A stretch of DNA of 64,000 nucleotides from Actinopolyspora saharensis (GCF_900100925.1 NZ_FNKO01000001.1:124001-188000); one strand, 5' to 3'; counted from the first letter of the stretch, positions 1 through 9,318 are shown. Notes: generated by a model not told the origin, from the letters alone. A program made the numbers and translations.

Positions 1-196
1 TCAGCAGTCCGAGCAGCAGGGGCGGCAGCGAGAGGGTCTGCCAGAAGGCCGCCGCGGCCGCCTCGGAGAAGATGTCGTCGTCCCAGGACTTGCGCAAGGT
101 GCGCGTCACGAGACGCAGTGGTCCGCGCCGAGCGGTTCCGGCGGTGCCCGACCGCGGAACCGGCCGGCCCCCTTCTTGCGGACTCGCTGACCCCAT
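1..196 (-). CDS. YihY/virulence factor BrkB family membrane protein, N-terminal part (cut by window edge)
   Basis: Only the first 65 codons are inside the window. The reading frame begins at ATG 196, with GGAAG 4 nt upstream, and has no stop before position 1. After a short polar, Arg/Pro-rich leader it reads WDDDIFSEAAAAAFWQTLSL and continues into a hydrophobic stretch, the usual start of BrkB/YihY proteins just before transmembrane helix 1. The family are multi-pass inner-membrane proteins of unsettled function, formerly mislabelled RNase BN. The call fits the neighbourhood, since a BrkB-type gene lies near sigA in M. tuberculosis (Rv2707). Fold confidence is good; function is unknown. Confidence 0.75.
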   Translation of the reverse strand, partial: MGSASPQEGGRPVPRSGTAGTARRGPLRLVTRTLRKSWDDDIFSEAAAAAFWQTLSLPPLLLGLL

Positions 197-823
197 CCCG
201 CTTCCAAAGTGTTCGACGATCGTGATCTCGGCGTGTTGTCCGGCGGGGTCTCATTCTCCTGGGCGACCGCCCCGGAGGGCGCGTTGGCTGGGGTGGAGGC
301 GGTAGGCTTGCCCGGGCCCGCGGCGACACGCGGACACCGCCCGCCCGGGGCGTGACCGTCCGGCACGGCGCCCGTTCACGCCGGTCAGAGCCGGTCCGCG
401 TGAGGGCGGATTCGCCGGTTTCCAGGTGACTCGTCGTGCGGGCGCATCCGGTCGTGATCGGACTCTCGCGGAGTGGGCGCACGGTTGGAAGAGTACTTCC
501 GGGCGTGTCGCGTCGAACTGGTGGAGCAGGGCCTCGTGCCCGTTCCGGGCGTGGTTCGCTCGACGCCGTGGTTCGTTCGGAGGTGTCCGGTCCCCGTGGC
601 CGTGGCCCGTGCGGTGCTCCGTGCGCGGCTTTGCTCGCCGGGCCCGTCCGCCGCGGCCAAGTGTCGTGCTGACGCGGGCCGGGGGCGACGTGGAAACCTC
701 GTGGCGCCGCGTACCGTCCCGCGGGCTGCGGGACGGAAGCGACGTTGTTCCGCGGGACGGCGGCCGAGAGCGCCTTCACCGGCTTGTCGAACGGCGTTGA
801 TTGGAAGGGAGCGGCAGACGGGC
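197..823. other. Intergenic region between BrkB-like gene and helicase
   Basis: This 627-base divergent spacer must hold the promoters of both flanking genes. Open frames across it are Arg/Pro-rich and compositionally unlike proteins. A small hairpin (cgtcccg/cgggacg, about 715-735) lies near the helicase. I see no RNA gene. Confidence 0.4.
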
Positions 824-2617
824 GTGTCCGAGACGCAGGTTGACCAATCCGTTCGCTCAGTGCTCAGTGATCCGTCGCAGGCGAACGACAAGCCGCTGCG
901 TGATTGGCAGCGCAGGGCGCTGACGCGGTATCTGACCAACAAGCCCCGGGACTTCATGGCCGTCGCGACCCCGGGCGCGGGCAAGACCACCTTCGGTTTG
1001 CGCGTGGCGGCCGAACTGCTGAGTGACCGCACGGTGGAGGCCGTGACCGTGGTCACTCCGACGGAACACCTCAAGCACCAGTGGGCCCTGGCCTCGGGAG
1101 GGGCGGGGATTCCGCTCGACTCGGAGTTCAGCAACTCCGACGGCACCACCTCCGGGGACTACCGGGGAGTGGTGCTCACCTACGCTCAGGTCGCCGCTCA
1201 CCCGAACCTGCACAGGCTGCGCACCGAACGGCGCAAGACGCTGGTGATCCTGGACGAGATCCACCACGCCGGGGACGCGAAGTCGTGGGGCGACGCCGTG
1301 CGGGAGGCCTTCACTCCCGCGGTGCGCAGGCTCACGCTCACCGGCACTCCCTTCCGCTCGGACGACAACCCGATCCCCTTCGTCAACTACGAAACGGATT
1401 CGGACGGTGCGCAGCGCAGCAAGGCCGACCACTCCTACGGCTACGCCGACGCGCTGCGGGACGGTGTGGTCCGTCCGGTCATCTTCCTCGCCTACTCGGG
1501 GGAAGCGCGTTGGCGCACCAACGCGGGGGACGAGTTCTCGGCGCGACTGGGCGAGCCGTTGACCGCGGAGCAGACGGCCCGGGCCTGGCGCACCGCGCTG
1601 GACCCGGGCGGGGAGTGGATCCCCTCGGTGCTGCAAGCGGCCGACACCAGGCTCACGCAGTTGCGTCGCGAGGGGATGCCCGACGCGGGGGGACTGGTGA
1701 TCGCCTCGGACCAGAAGAGCGCCCGGGCCTACGCCAAGACCCTGCAACGGATCAGCGGGGCGGAACCGGTGGTCGTCGTCTCGGACGATCCGCAGGCTTC
1801 GGAGCGGATCGCGGAGTTCGCCGAGTCCGACGACCGCTGGATGATCGCGGTGCGCATGGTCAGCGAAGGGGTCGACGTCCCCAGGCTGGCGGTGGGGGTC
1901 TACGCGACCAGCGCCTCGACCCCGCTGTTCTTCGCCCAGGTGATCGGCAGGTTCGTGCGTGCGCGCAAGCCGGGCGAGACCGCGAGCATCTTCCTGCCGA
2001 GCGTGCCGGTGCTGCTGGACCTGGCCAGCCAGTTGGAGGCCGACCGGGACCACGTGCTCGGCAAGCCGCAGCGCGAGAAGGAGGGCTGGGACGACCAGGA
2101 GCTGGCCGAGGCCAACCGTCAGCGGGACGAGCCGGGCGAGGAGGAGCAGGCCTACACGGCGCTGGGGGCCGAGGCCGAGCTCGACCAGGTCATCTACGAC
2201 GGTTCCTCGTTCGGCACCGCGGCCTTCGCGACCACAGAGGAGGAACAGGACTACCTGGGGCTGCCGGGGCTGCTGGAACCCGATCAGGTTCGCGCGTTGC
2301 TGCAACAGCGCCAGCAACAGCAGGTGCAGGAAGTGGACAAGCGCGAGCAGCAGCACAAGGCCGCGGAGACCGCGAAAGCGGCCCGCTCGGCGGAACCGGG
2401 CGCGGAAGGGGACAAACAGCGCCCACAGAGCGTTCAGGAGCGTCTCAAGGCGTTGCGCAAGGAACTCAACAGCCTGGTGGCGCTGTACCACCAACGCACG
2501 GGCAAGCCGTACGGAGTGATCCACGGCGCGCTGCGCCGTACCTGCGGGGGGCCGCCCACGGCCTCGGCGACCATCGAGCAGCTGGAGGAGCGCATCGCCA
2601 CGCTCCGGTCCTGGTGA
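824..2617 (+). CDS. DEAD/DEAH-box helicase (superfamily 2)
   Basis: Predicted ATP-dependent nucleic-acid helicase or translocase of about 597 aa. Walker A (GAGKTT) lies at residues 51-56 and motif II (DEIHH) at about 144-148. A TGTPFRSD motif III-like segment follows, then a second RecA-like domain with SEGVDVPRL and a QVIGRFVRAR motif VI region. The C-terminal third is charged and Gln/Glu-rich, probably coiled coil. I chose GTG 824 because GGAAGGGAG lies upstream and similarity to helicases starts there; the frame is open back to 473, but that part is Arg-rich and unlike protein. An inverted-repeat pair follows the stop. Substrate and pathway cannot be told. Confidence 0.85.
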   Translation: MSETQVDQSVRSVLSDPSQANDKPLRDWQRRALTRYLTNKPRDFMAVATPGAGKTTFGLRVAAELLSDRTVEAVTVVTPTEHLKHQWALASGGAGIPLDSEFSNSDGTTSGDYRGVVLTYAQVAAHPNLHRLRTERRKTLVILDEIHHAGDAKSWGDAVREAFTPAVRRLTLTGTPFRSDDNPIPFVNYETDSDGAQRSKADHSYGYADALRDGVVRPVIFLAYSGEARWRTNAGDEFSARLGEPLTAEQTARAWRTALDPGGEWIPSVLQAADTRLTQLRREGMPDAGGLVIASDQKSARAYAKTLQRISGAEPVVVVSDDPQASERIAEFAESDDRWMIAVRMVSEGVDVPRLAVGVYATSASTPLFFAQVIGRFVRARKPGETASIFLPSVPVLLDLASQLEADRDHVLGKPQREKEGWDDQELAEANRQRDEPGEEEQAYTALGAEAELDQVIYDGSSFGTAAFATTEEEQDYLGLPGLLEPDQVRALLQQRQQQQVQEVDKREQQHKAAETAKAARSAEPGAEGDKQRPQSVQERLKALRKELNSLVALYHQRTGKPYGVIHGALRRTCGGPPTASATIEQLEERIATLRSW

Positions 2618-2638
2618 CCGCGCGTCCCGGTGACACTT

Positions 2639-2672
2639 GAGGGGCCGCCCCACAGCCGCGGGACGGCCCCTC
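2639..2672. terminator. Hairpin after helicase gene
   Basis: Inverted repeat gaggggccg / cggcccctc (9-bp arms) 21 nt after the helicase stop. It lies between convergent genes together with a second hairpin at 2697-2736. There is no T-tract. Confidence 0.55.
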
Positions 2673-2696
2673 AGGCGTGATCGGGTCGGGAAAGAC

Positions 2697-2736
2697 GAAG
2701 TGCCCGGCCGGAACCCTTTCCGACCGGGCACTTCGG
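2697..2736. terminator. Strong bidirectional hairpin between convergent genes
   Basis: Perfect 12-bp arms cgaagtgcccgg / ccgggcacttcg around a 16-nt loop, between the helicase and the DUF7455 gene, which converge here. Confidence 0.65.
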
Positions 2737-2780
2737 CTCACTGTCCGTCCTCGGATCCCTAAGAGCCCCTTACCGAGGTG

Positions 2781-2975
2781 TCAGAGGTCGATCTCCTCGT
2801 CCTCTTGCAGCTCCGCCTCGATGTCACTGAGACCGGCCTTGAATTCGCGGCCGTGGTGTCCGCAGAACAGCAGCTCCCCGCCGGACTGGAGAACTGCCCT
2901 GAGCTTTGCGGCGGCCCCGCAGCGGTCACAGCGGTCGGCGGCGGTCAACTCGGGGCGGGTGAGTGTGTCAGGCAT
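2781..2975 (-). CDS. DUF7455-type small zinc-ribbon-like protein (64 aa)
   Basis: A 64-residue acidic protein starting MPDTLTRPEL. It has CDRC at about residues 16-19 and CGHHGREF at about 38-45, giving a C-x2-C...C-x-H-H pattern that could bind one zinc, then an acidic tail ending EDEEIDL. The start is ATG 2975 with AGGGAG 7 nt upstream; the frame extends further upstream, but that part is not protein-like. Short proteins of this kind sit near sigA in other actinobacteria (Rv2708c position). Function is unknown; a transcription accessory role is only a guess from location. Confidence 0.7.
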   Translation of the reverse strand: MPDTLTRPELTAADRCDRCGAAAKLRAVLQSGGELLFCGHHGREFKAGLSDIEAELQEDEEIDL

Positions 2976-3540
2976 CGGAATCTCCCTCCGTCCCGGCGCC
3001 GGGGGCACCCGGCGCCTCGATCCTGCTGCAACCACCGGTAGCCCGCTGGCGACGGGGCCGGTGTCGCAAGTTCCACTCTTACAGACACTTGAAGCCGCGT
3101 CACTGTTCCAGGGTCGATCAGCGACTTGAGTCACTGGGAAATGCCCGGATGGCGCAGTGATTGGGAGCACAGCGTGACCATTTCCGCTGTTAGCGCTATG
3201 ACCTGCGAAAACATCCTTCGTTTTTCGTGCGTTCCGTTGCTGTTGACTGCGGAGTCAAGGGCGAAAACGTGTTTTTCGGCATATTTTCGCCCGGTTTTCG
3301 GCGGCGGTGTTCCGCTGTGGGCGAACAGTTTCCGCCCCCGCGCGAAGGCAAGAAAACCCCGAATTGGTGACGCAAATCACAGGAAAGTGGAGGGCTCTCG
3401 CTTCACGGCGGATCCCCGCGGAGCGGTCCGCCCCGGAGACCGAGCGGGGGAGCACATGAAAAGGCCCCGCACTCGACCGGGCTGGGGATCCGGGAGTGCG
3501 GGGCGTGGCACGGCAGCCCAAGAGGCTGCCGGCCGGTCCG
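2976..3540. other. Intergenic region between sigA and DUF7455 gene
   Basis: A 565-base stretch, less GC-rich than its surroundings around 3180-3380. It should contain the promoter of the downstream minus-strand DUF7455 gene and does contain the sigA terminator at 3465-3503. I see no credible coding frame or tRNA. Confidence 0.4.
3465..3503 (-). terminator. Rho-independent terminator of sigA
   Basis: Arms ccccgcactc / gagtgcgggg (10 bp). Read on the minus strand, the stem is followed by CCTTTT, so it has the T-run of a classical intrinsic terminator, just downstream of the sigA stop. Confidence 0.75.
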
Positions 3541-4989
3541 TCAGTCCAAGTAGTCGCGCAGCACCTGCGAACGCGAGGGGTGCCGCAGCTTCGACATGGT
3601 CTTGGACTCGATCTGTCGAATACGCTCCCGCGTGACGCCGTAGACCTGTCCGATCTCGTCCAGCGTCCGCGGCTGTCCGTCGGTGAGCCCGAAGCGCAAC
3701 CGGACGACGCCCGCCTCGCGCTCCGACAGGGTCTGCAGCACCGACTGCAACTGGTCCTGCAGGAGGGTGAACGAGACGGCGTCGACGGCGACCACTGCCT
3801 CGGAGTCCTCGATGAAGTCTCCGAGCTGGCTGTCGCCCTCGTCGCCGATGGTCTGGTCGAGCGAGATGGGCTCCCTGGCGTACTGCTGGATCTCCAGCAC
3901 CTTCTCCGGGGAAATGTCCATCTCCTTGGCCAACTCCTCCGGAGTCGGCTCCCGGCCCAGGTCCTGCAGGAGCTCACGCTGGATCCGACCGAGCTTGTTG
4001 ATCACCTCGACCATGTGGACCGGAATCCGGATGGTCCGGGCCTGGTCGGCCATGGCGCGGGTGATGGCCTGGCGGATCCACCAGGTGGCGTAGGTGGAGA
4101 ACTTGTAGCCCTTGGTGTAGTCGAACTTCTCCACCGCGCGGATCAGGCCGAGGTTGCCCTCCTGGATGAGGTCGAGGAAGGCCATGCCGCGCCCGGTGTA
4201 GCGCTTGGCGAGACTGACCACCAACCGGAGGTTGGCCTCGAGCAGGTGGCTCTTCGCGCGTTCACCGTCCCGCACGATCCAACGAAGATCCCTGCGGAGC
4301 TGAAGCGGAGGCATCTCGCCTGCTTCTTCGGCCTGTCGTAGCCGTTCCGCCGCGTAGAGGCCGGCCTCGATGCGCTTGGCCAGCTCGACCTCCTCCTCGG
4401 CGTTGAGCAGGGCGACCTTGCCGATCTGCTTCAGGTAGGCGCGAACCGAGTCGGCCGAAGCCGTCAGCTCGGCGTCCTTGCGTGCCTGCTTGAGCGCCTC
4501 GGACTCCTCCTCGTCCCAGACGAAGTCGGGGTCGGTCTTGCCCTCTTCGTCCTCGACGACCTCCGGCTCCTCGGGGATGTCGACCTCGATGTCGTCGAGA
4601 TCGCCGATGTTCGCCGAGGTGAGGTCCGTCTCGATCGGCTCGTCAATGCCCATGTTGTCGGCATTGGCCTGGTCGGAAGTCGAGTCGGTGCTCGATTGGG
4701 AGGCACTCTTGTTCGAGGTCGACTTCGTGCCCTTCTTGGCCGTCGACTTGGAAGTGCTCTTGCGGCTGGTCGACTTGGTTCCGCTCGACTTGGTTCCGCT
4801 CGACTTGGTTCCGGTGGAGCCCTTGGACGTCTTCTTCCCGGAGGACGAGGATTTTTTCGTCCCGTCGGTTTCGGACCCGGAAACCGCCTCGGTCGTCGAA
4901 GCGGTGTTCGTCTCACTGGGCTCGGACCGGACCCCGCCTGATGCTGCAGCGGAGCCGGAGCGTCGGGTTGCGGTTTCTGCGGCTGCCAC
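3541..4989 (-). CDS. sigA: Primary (housekeeping) RNA polymerase sigma factor
   Basis: Principal sigma-70 factor of about 482 aa (RpoD/HrdB/SigA). The N-terminal ~130 residues are a low-complexity Ser/Thr/Lys-rich region, then an acidic stretch, then region 1.2. Region 2 carries [19 protein letters not shown] and a [10 protein letters not shown] segment for -10 recognition and melting. Region 4 ends with [12 protein letters not shown], the -35-reading helix-turn-helix, and the C-terminus RDYLD typical of primary sigmas. GTG 4989 was chosen because AAAGGG lies just upstream and the protein then begins [10 protein letters not shown], as in relatives. The upstream neighbour is ppgK, as in mycobacteria. 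A three-copy 15-bp tandem repeat lies in the N-terminal region. Confidence 0.95.
   Translation of the reverse strand: MAAAETATRRSGSAAASGGVRSEPSETNTASTTEAVSGSETDGTKKSSSSGKKTSKGSTGTKSSGTKSSGTKSTSRKSTSKSTAKKGTKSTSNKSASQSSTDSTSDQANADNMGIDEPIETDLTSANIGDLDDIEVDIPEEPEVVEDEEGKTDPDFVWDEEESEALKQARKDAELTASADSVRAYLKQIGKVALLNAEEEVELAKRIEAGLYAAERLRQAEEAGEMPPLQLRRDLRWIVRDGERAKSHLLEANLRLVVSLAKRYTGRGMAFLDLIQEGNLGLIRAVEKFDYTKGYKFSTYATWWIRQAITRAMADQARTIRIPVHMVEVINKLGRIQRELLQDLGREPTPEELAKEMDISPEKVLEIQQYAREPISLDQTIGDEGDSQLGDFIEDSEAVVAVDAVSFTLLQDQLQSVLQTLSEREAGVVRLRFGLTDGQPRTLDEIGQVYGVTRERIRQIESKTMSKLRHPSRSQVLRDYLD
4771..4815. repeat. Three tandem 15-bp repeats inside sigA
   Basis: The unit cgacttggttccgct occurs at 4771-4785 and 4786-4800, with a near copy at 4801-4815. 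On the coding strand it encodes the [10 protein letters not shown] repeat in the low-complexity N-terminus of the sigma factor. The repeat is in-frame, so copy-number change would alter length without a frameshift. Confidence 0.9.
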
Positions 4990-5326
4990 GTACGCCCTTT
5001 CGCGACGGTCTGCCAGGGCTGGCCGGGGGCGCGAAACCTCGGCCGCCAGGGGTCGGGGACAACCCACCGTTCGAGCCCTACGAGGCGTGCCGGAAGGCCG
5101 TGAATTCGGTGGGACGTGTTCCATTGTAACTGCGTCAGGTGAGCGCGGTTCCGCTGCAAGGCTGATCAGAGCACGATGTCACGTGTTCGTGCTGCTCCAG
5201 CCGTTCGAATCCGCCCTCATCGGACCACACGCCGCAGCCCTCGAACCGCTGTTGCCACCCGAACGGGGCGGGCTCAACATCGTGATTCGAACGATGCGGC
5301 GTCCGTGTTTCTCGCTGCAACCGATA
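4990..5326. other. sigA upstream region with leader
   Basis: This 337-base spacer separates ppgK from sigA on the minus strand. It holds a plausible -10 (TACAAT on the minus strand, 5123-5128), which would give sigA a 5' leader of about 125-130 nt. No clear -35 was recognised. Confidence 0.4.
5123..5128 (-). promoter_or_regulatory. Candidate -10 element for sigA
   Basis: On the minus strand this reads TACAAT, one of the best matches to the actinobacterial TANNNT -10 in the spacer. No convincing -35 was found at 16-18 bp, so the assignment is tentative. Confidence 0.35.
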
Positions 5327-6082
5327 CTACGCGCTCTGCGCAGCGGCTGATGCGGCTCCGACTATACCCGCGTCGTTCTTGAGGTCGGCTGCCACGATCG
5401 GAGTACGGGTTTGCAGCAGGGGGAGCCACTTGTGAGCCTTCTTGCTCACGCCGCCGCCCGCGATGATCAGGTCCGGCCACATGAACTTCTCCAGGCTTCT
5501 GATGTACCTGCTCACCCGGGGGGCCCACTCCTCGTAGCTGAGCTCGAGGTTGTCCTTCACGGAAGCGGCGGCCTCCTCCTCCGCGTCCCGGCCGTCCACT
5601 TCGATGTGGCCGAACTCGGTGTTGGGCACGAGCCGCCCGTTCAGGAACGTGGAGCTTCCGATGCCGGTGCCGAAGGTGAGCACCACCACGAGCCCGTTCC
5701 GGTCCGCGCCCGCTCCGAAACGCATCTCGGCTATCCCTGCCGCATCGGCGTCGTTGAGCATTACGATCTCCTCGCGTGCTCGACCGAGCCGCTTGGCGAA
5801 CAGCCCCTGCGCATCTGTATCGATCCAGTCCTCATCGATATTGGCCGCCGTCATGGCGGTGCCGTTCTTGATCACGCACGGCAGAGTGATGCCGACCGGG
5901 CCTTCCCAGCCGAACTTGCCGACGATCTCGGCCACCGCCTCGGCAACCGAGTCGGGGGTGGAGGGCTGCGGAGTGGAGATACGCAGTCGATCGTCGGCCA
6001 GAACTCCGCCTTCGACGTCGACGAGACATCCCTTGATGCCGGAACCGCCGACGTCCACGCCGAAACCACGGGCAGTGCCCAT
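5327..6082 (-). CDS. ppgK: Polyphosphate glucokinase (ROK family)
   Basis: Predicted to phosphorylate glucose to glucose-6-phosphate with inorganic polyphosphate (or ATP) as donor, in the cytosol. The 251-aa protein has an N-terminal phosphate-binding loop DVGGSGIKG (about residues 9-17), a catalytic-region motif LNDADAAG, a second phosphate motif TFGTGIGSS and a C-terminal AGGGVSKKAHKW segment typical of polyP glucokinases. Length matches the family. ATG 6082 has AGGAAGGATC upstream. It precedes sigA on the same strand, as in mycobacteria (Rv2702/Rv2703), and is divergent from the inositol monophosphatase gene 33 bp away. Confidence 0.93.
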   Translation of the reverse strand: MGTARGFGVDVGGSGIKGCLVDVEGGVLADDRLRISTPQPSTPDSVAEAVAEIVGKFGWEGPVGITLPCVIKNGTAMTAANIDEDWIDTDAQGLFAKRLGRAREEIVMLNDADAAGIAEMRFGAGADRNGLVVVLTFGTGIGSSTFLNGRLVPNTEFGHIEVDGRDAEEEAAASVKDNLELSYEEWAPRVSRYIRSLEKFMWPDLIIAGGGVSKKAHKWLPLLQTRTPIVAADLKNDAGIVGAASAAAQSA

Positions 6083-6115
6083 GCCTGATCCTTCCTATTC
6101 GATTCAGGACGAGGT

Positions 6116-6976
6116 GTGCAGACCTTAACCGCGCTGTGTTGCGATGTGAACGTGGGTTTGACACACGAGTATGACGTCCAGCGTTTACGCAGCATCTCCG
6201 TGCGGGTCGCGGAGGAGGCCGCGGAGCTCGCGGAGAAGATGCGCAACGAAGTCGTCGCCGAGGGGGTCGTCGACACGAAGAGTACCGAGACCGACGTGGT
6301 GACCGCGGCGGACCGCGCCGTCGAACGGCTGATCCGTGATCGGCTCGCCGAGCTGCGCCCCGGGGACCCGGTCCTCGGCGAGGAGGGAGGTGGTGCCGTT
6401 GACCAGGAAGGACTGCGTTGGGTGGTCGACCCGATCGACGGAACTGTGAACTACCTCTACGGCCATCCGGACTACGCGGTCTCCATCGCCGTTCAGTTCA
6501 ACGGTGTCTCCCTGGCGGGGGCCGTGGTGGAACCCCGCTCCGGGCGGGTCTGGAGCGCGGCCGACGGACGCGGAGCCGATCTGGACGGCCGTCCGCTCGA
6601 GGTGTCGACCGCGCGAAGGTTCGATCTCTCCCTGATCGGGACCGGTTTCAGCTACCTCCCGGAACGACGCGGCAGGCAGGCAGCGCTGCTGACCGAGTTG
6701 TTGAGTGAGATTCGCGATATCCGGCGCGGTGGTGCCGCCTCGCTCGCGCTCTGCGCGGTCGCGGCGGGCTGGACGGACGGCTACTACGAGCACGGGCTGT
6801 CCCGCTGGGACTGGGCGGCGGGAAGCCTGATCGCGGCCGAGGCCGGAGCCCGCACGCGGCTGCCCGCGGCCGGGTCCGCGGACGGTCTCGGCGACGAGGC
6901 CATCCTGTGCGCGACCCCGGGCATAGCCGACGAGCTCACCCGTGCCCTCCTGGAGCGGAACGCGGCGGCGATCTGA
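6116..6976 (+). CDS. suhB: Inositol monophosphatase family protein
   Basis: Mg2+-dependent phosphatase that likely hydrolyses myo-inositol-1-phosphate, a step towards phosphatidylinositol and mycothiol. The metal-binding motifs are present: GEEGG, then DPIDGTVNYLYG, and WDWAAGSLIAAEAGA near the C-terminus. Length is about 286 aa from GTG 6116, which has AGGACGAG immediately upstream. Because ppgK starts only 33 bp away in the opposite direction, a later start (GTG 6146 or 6152) is possible. This is the syntenic position of mycobacterial suhB (Rv2701c). The related FIG family includes other sugar-phosphate phosphatases, so the substrate is inferred. Confidence 0.88.
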   Translation: MQTLTALCCDVNVGLTHEYDVQRLRSISVRVAEEAAELAEKMRNEVVAEGVVDTKSTETDVVTAADRAVERLIRDRLAELRPGDPVLGEEGGGAVDQEGLRWVVDPIDGTVNYLYGHPDYAVSIAVQFNGVSLAGAVVEPRSGRVWSAADGRGADLDGRPLEVSTARRFDLSLIGTGFSYLPERRGRQAALLTELLSEIRDIRRGGAASLALCAVAAGWTDGYYEHGLSRWDWAAGSLIAAEAGARTRLPAAGSADGLGDEAILCATPGIADELTRALLERNAAAI

Positions 6977-7002
6977 GCCAGCGGGGCTTCACTCGCTCGG
7001 TG

Positions 7003-7030
7003 CGCGCGGGCGGTGCGTGCCGCCCGCGCG
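7003..7030. terminator. Hairpin between suhB and cei
   Basis: Perfect 10-bp arms cgcgcgggcg / cgcccgcgcg with an 8-nt loop in the short convergent spacer. It probably terminates both genes; there is no T-run. Confidence 0.55.
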
Positions 7031-7132
7031 AGCCAAGTTCGACACGACGGCGTCGTCCGGACCGTTCCGCGTTTTCGCTCCCGACCTCTCCGGGGGAACC
7101 GGCCGCTCCGGCTGAGGGACGTGCGAGGCGAA

Positions 7133-7846
7133 TCAGCAGTGCACGTCGCGAGCGGCCTTGAGCAGTTCCGGGTTGATCCCGGGTTTGGCGGCCTGCGTCC
7201 GGTCCCCGGTCTGCCCCCTGCTCTGCTTGGCCCAGTTCTTCAGCTGCTGCAGCGTCTGGTGCCCCTCCTGGGTGGCCTTGACCCCGTCGAACTCGGATCC
7301 GAGAGCCAGGTCGATGCTGGCGTCGGAACGCTGGTCCCGGACCAGCTGGGCGCACGGTGCGATCAGGCTCAGGGTGCGCGCTGCTCTGGCGCCGGCCTCC
7401 CCGTAGCGGATCTGGGCGTGGCACTTCAGGTTCATCTCGGTGTAGACGGAGTCGTTGCCGGGCGAGCCGCCCCGGCCGAAACCCAGATTGGACAACTCCT
7501 CGCTGACCAGGGTGGCCTGGTTCACCTTGCCGTTGGCGTTGAGCACCCGCACCGAGACGTCCTGCGGGGGAACCGGTGTAGTGTCGTTCAGCGCCTTCCT
7601 GGACAGCATCGTCCCCGCCGCCGTCTCGGTCGGCGGCTTGCCCGGACGCGCGTCCGAGCTGCCCGGTTCGGCACCGGGCACGTTGCACCGGGTGGCCATC
7701 TCGACCGATTCGGTCGACTCGAACACTCTAGTCCAGACGAATCCGGACAGCACGACGAGCACGGCGAGCAGAATCAGTGCGGGCAACGGGCGGCGGCGCC
7801 GGTACCGCGGACCCCGCGGCCCCTGTCCTGTGCTCGCGGTGGACAC
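7133..7846 (-). CDS. cei: Envelope integrity protein Cei-like (LytR C-terminal domain)
   Basis: A 237-aa protein with a short basic N-terminus, one transmembrane helix (ALILLAVLVVLSGFVWTRVF, about residues 23-42) and an extracytoplasmic region. That region has the LytR_C-type fold signature VSVRVLNANGKVNQATLVSEEL, then a second half with Cys residues (CHAQIRYGEAGARAA, APCAQLV, C-terminal DVHC) that may form disulfides. It fits Cei (Rv2700), required for envelope integrity in M. tuberculosis. The start is GTG 7846 with GGGAGG 10 nt upstream. It faces away from the DUF4193 gene. Confidence 0.82.
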   Translation of the reverse strand: MSTASTGQGPRGPRYRRRRPLPALILLAVLVVLSGFVWTRVFESTESVEMATRCNVPGAEPGSSDARPGKPPTETAAGTMLSRKALNDTTPVPPQDVSVRVLNANGKVNQATLVSEELSNLGFGRGGSPGNDSVYTEMNLKCHAQIRYGEAGARAARTLSLIAPCAQLVRDQRSDASIDLALGSEFDGVKATQEGHQTLQQLKNWAKQSRGQTGDRTQAAKPGINPELLKAARDVHC

Positions 7847-8371
7847 GTTCTGCCAGCCTCCCTGGTCGAGCCTTCGCCTTGCCGGTGAGTTCGTCGGTCC
7901 GGAGACTCGTCGAAGCTCCGTCGTCAGTCAGCTTAAGTGCTGTCCCGCTTCAGTGCGGCATCGTGCGGACGGTCGTGTCGAAGTTGTTGTGCGGAAGAGT
8001 TCGATTCGCCACCGAGCCCGTCCGGAATCCTCCGAACGTGCGATCACGTACTCATGATGATGCCCTTCGGGTACCCGGGTCACGGATGCCCCGAGGATGC
8101 CATGCCGCAGTCGAGATCACCCGGCGGTTGGTTCGGCGAGTGCAGTACAAGCCACACCTGTGGGTGACCCGGTGCGTGTTCCGCGCCCTCATGAGCTACC
8201 CTTCCCGCGCTCCACGCTGTGCCAACGGAGGTAGTCGCTCGTTTCGGGGGAACTTGGAGCGCAGGTAAGACGAGACCTCCGCCACTCGAGTGTGCGGGCA
8301 CAAAACGGGGCCCTGGATCGTTGACCAGCGGCACACCATTGCAAGTCTCCACAATGCAGGGGTGAAAGGAA
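7847..8371. other. Divergent spacer between cei and DUF4193 gene
   Basis: 525 bases without a credible gene; promoters for both genes must lie here. The last 40 bases before the DUF4193 ATG carry a GAAAGGA ribosome-binding site. I see no RNA gene. Confidence 0.4.
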
Positions 8372-8674
8372 ATGGCGACCGACTACGACGCTCCACGCCG
8401 TAACGAGAGCGAAGACCTGCCGGAGGATTCGCTGGAGGAACTCAAGGCCAAGCGCAACGACGCGCAGTCCGGGGCCGTGGACACCGACGAAGGCGAAATG
8501 GCCGACAATTTCGAGCTGCCGGGAGCCGATCTCTCCGGCGAGGAAATGACGGTCAAGGTGCTGCCGAAGCAGGCCGATGAGTTCACTTGCTCCAGCTGCT
8601 TCCTGGTGCACCACCGCAACCGGTTGGCCGAGGAGCGCAACGGAAAGTACGTGTGCCGCGATTGCGCGGCCTGA
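8372..8674 (+). CDS. DUF4193 family protein (100 aa)
   Basis: Small acidic actinobacterial protein starting MATDYDAPRR. The N-terminal half is disordered and Glu/Asp-rich. The C-terminal half has a zinc-ribbon-like pattern CSSCFLVHHRNRL...KYVCRDCA with two CxxC pairs. Length and motif match DUF4193 (Rv2699c position). ATG 8372 has GAAAGGA upstream. The family's role is unknown; a nucleic-acid or RNA-polymerase-associated zinc protein is possible by fold only. A strong hairpin follows. Confidence 0.88.
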   Translation: MATDYDAPRRNESEDLPEDSLEELKAKRNDAQSGAVDTDEGEMADNFELPGADLSGEEMTVKVLPKQADEFTCSSCFLVHHRNRLAEERNGKYVCRDCAA

Positions 8675-8697
8675 TCCGCATGTTCACGGCGGCTTGA

Positions 8698-8741
8698 GGC
8701 GGGCTGGATGTGAGCGTGCGCACGCGCATGTCCAGCCCGCC
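8698..8741. terminator. Terminator hairpin after DUF4193 gene
   Basis: Arms ggcgggctgga / tccagcccgcc (11 bp) between the convergent DUF4193 and DUF3093 genes. Confidence 0.65.
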
Positions 8742-8796
8742 GTTCTCGCGGACGAGCTTCAGGAGCGTGGCTCCGGGGAGGTTGAGCCCTCCGGGG

Positions 8797-9318
8797 TCAT
8801 CGGTTCTGGGGCCGTTCCGGGTTCAGCTCGGCGGCCAGCCGTTCGGGGTGGCGAGTGCTGATCACCCAGTAGGGTGTCGGATCCTCGGGGTCGTCCAGCC
8901 AGATCCGCACGGCTGTCGGCGCCCACGGTCGATGGACCAGGAAAGCCGCCGGGTCGAGTTCGGGGCCGAGGGCACGCTGCTTGCGCTCGCGCGGAATCAC
9001 CTCGACCTCGGAAACGAAGCGCAGCGGCAATCGCGCGTTGCCGACCACGAGCTCCTCGTCGGTGACGAGGATGCGCAACCTGCTCATCAGCAGGGGCAGC
9101 GCGAGCGCGAGCGGGATCAGCACCACGTAGGGAAGCCAAGCCCTCAGGCCCGGGTAGCCCATGTGCACCTCGGCCGCGAGCAGAGTCGCCGCGACGAGGG
9201 GCAGCGGCCAACTCCACCACGCGGCGTGCACCCGTTCCCGGTAGCGGAAGTGTCCGCGCCTGTTCGGCGTCTCGGAGGGCGCACCGCCCACGAGCCCTGC
9301 TTCTGAACTTTCCGACAC
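8797..9318 (-). CDS. DUF3093 family membrane protein
   Basis: A 173-aa protein with two hydrophobic helices (about residues 37-50 and 60-78, the second reading [16 protein letters not shown]), followed by a C-terminal cytosolic-type domain ([20 protein letters not shown]...[16 protein letters not shown]) resembling PH-like membrane-associated domains. It matches DUF3093 of actinobacteria (Rv2698 position). The start is GTG 9318 with GGAGA close upstream. The start codon of divergent dut is only 24 bp away, so the two promoters must overlap. Function is unknown. Confidence 0.83.
   Translation of the reverse strand: MSESSEAGLVGGAPSETPNRRGHFRYRERVHAAWWSWPLPLVAATLLAAEVHMGYPGLRAWLPYVVLIPLALALPLLMSRLRILVTDEELVVGNARLPLRFVSEVEVIPRERKQRALGPELDPAAFLVHRPWAPTAVRIWLDDPEDPTPYWVISTRHPERLAAELNPERPQNR

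Noticed and set aside
473..823. N-terminal extension of the helicase to position 473
   Set aside because: Composition is Arg/Pro/Cys-rich and unlike the helicase; GTG 824 has a ribosome binding site and begins the recognisable protein.
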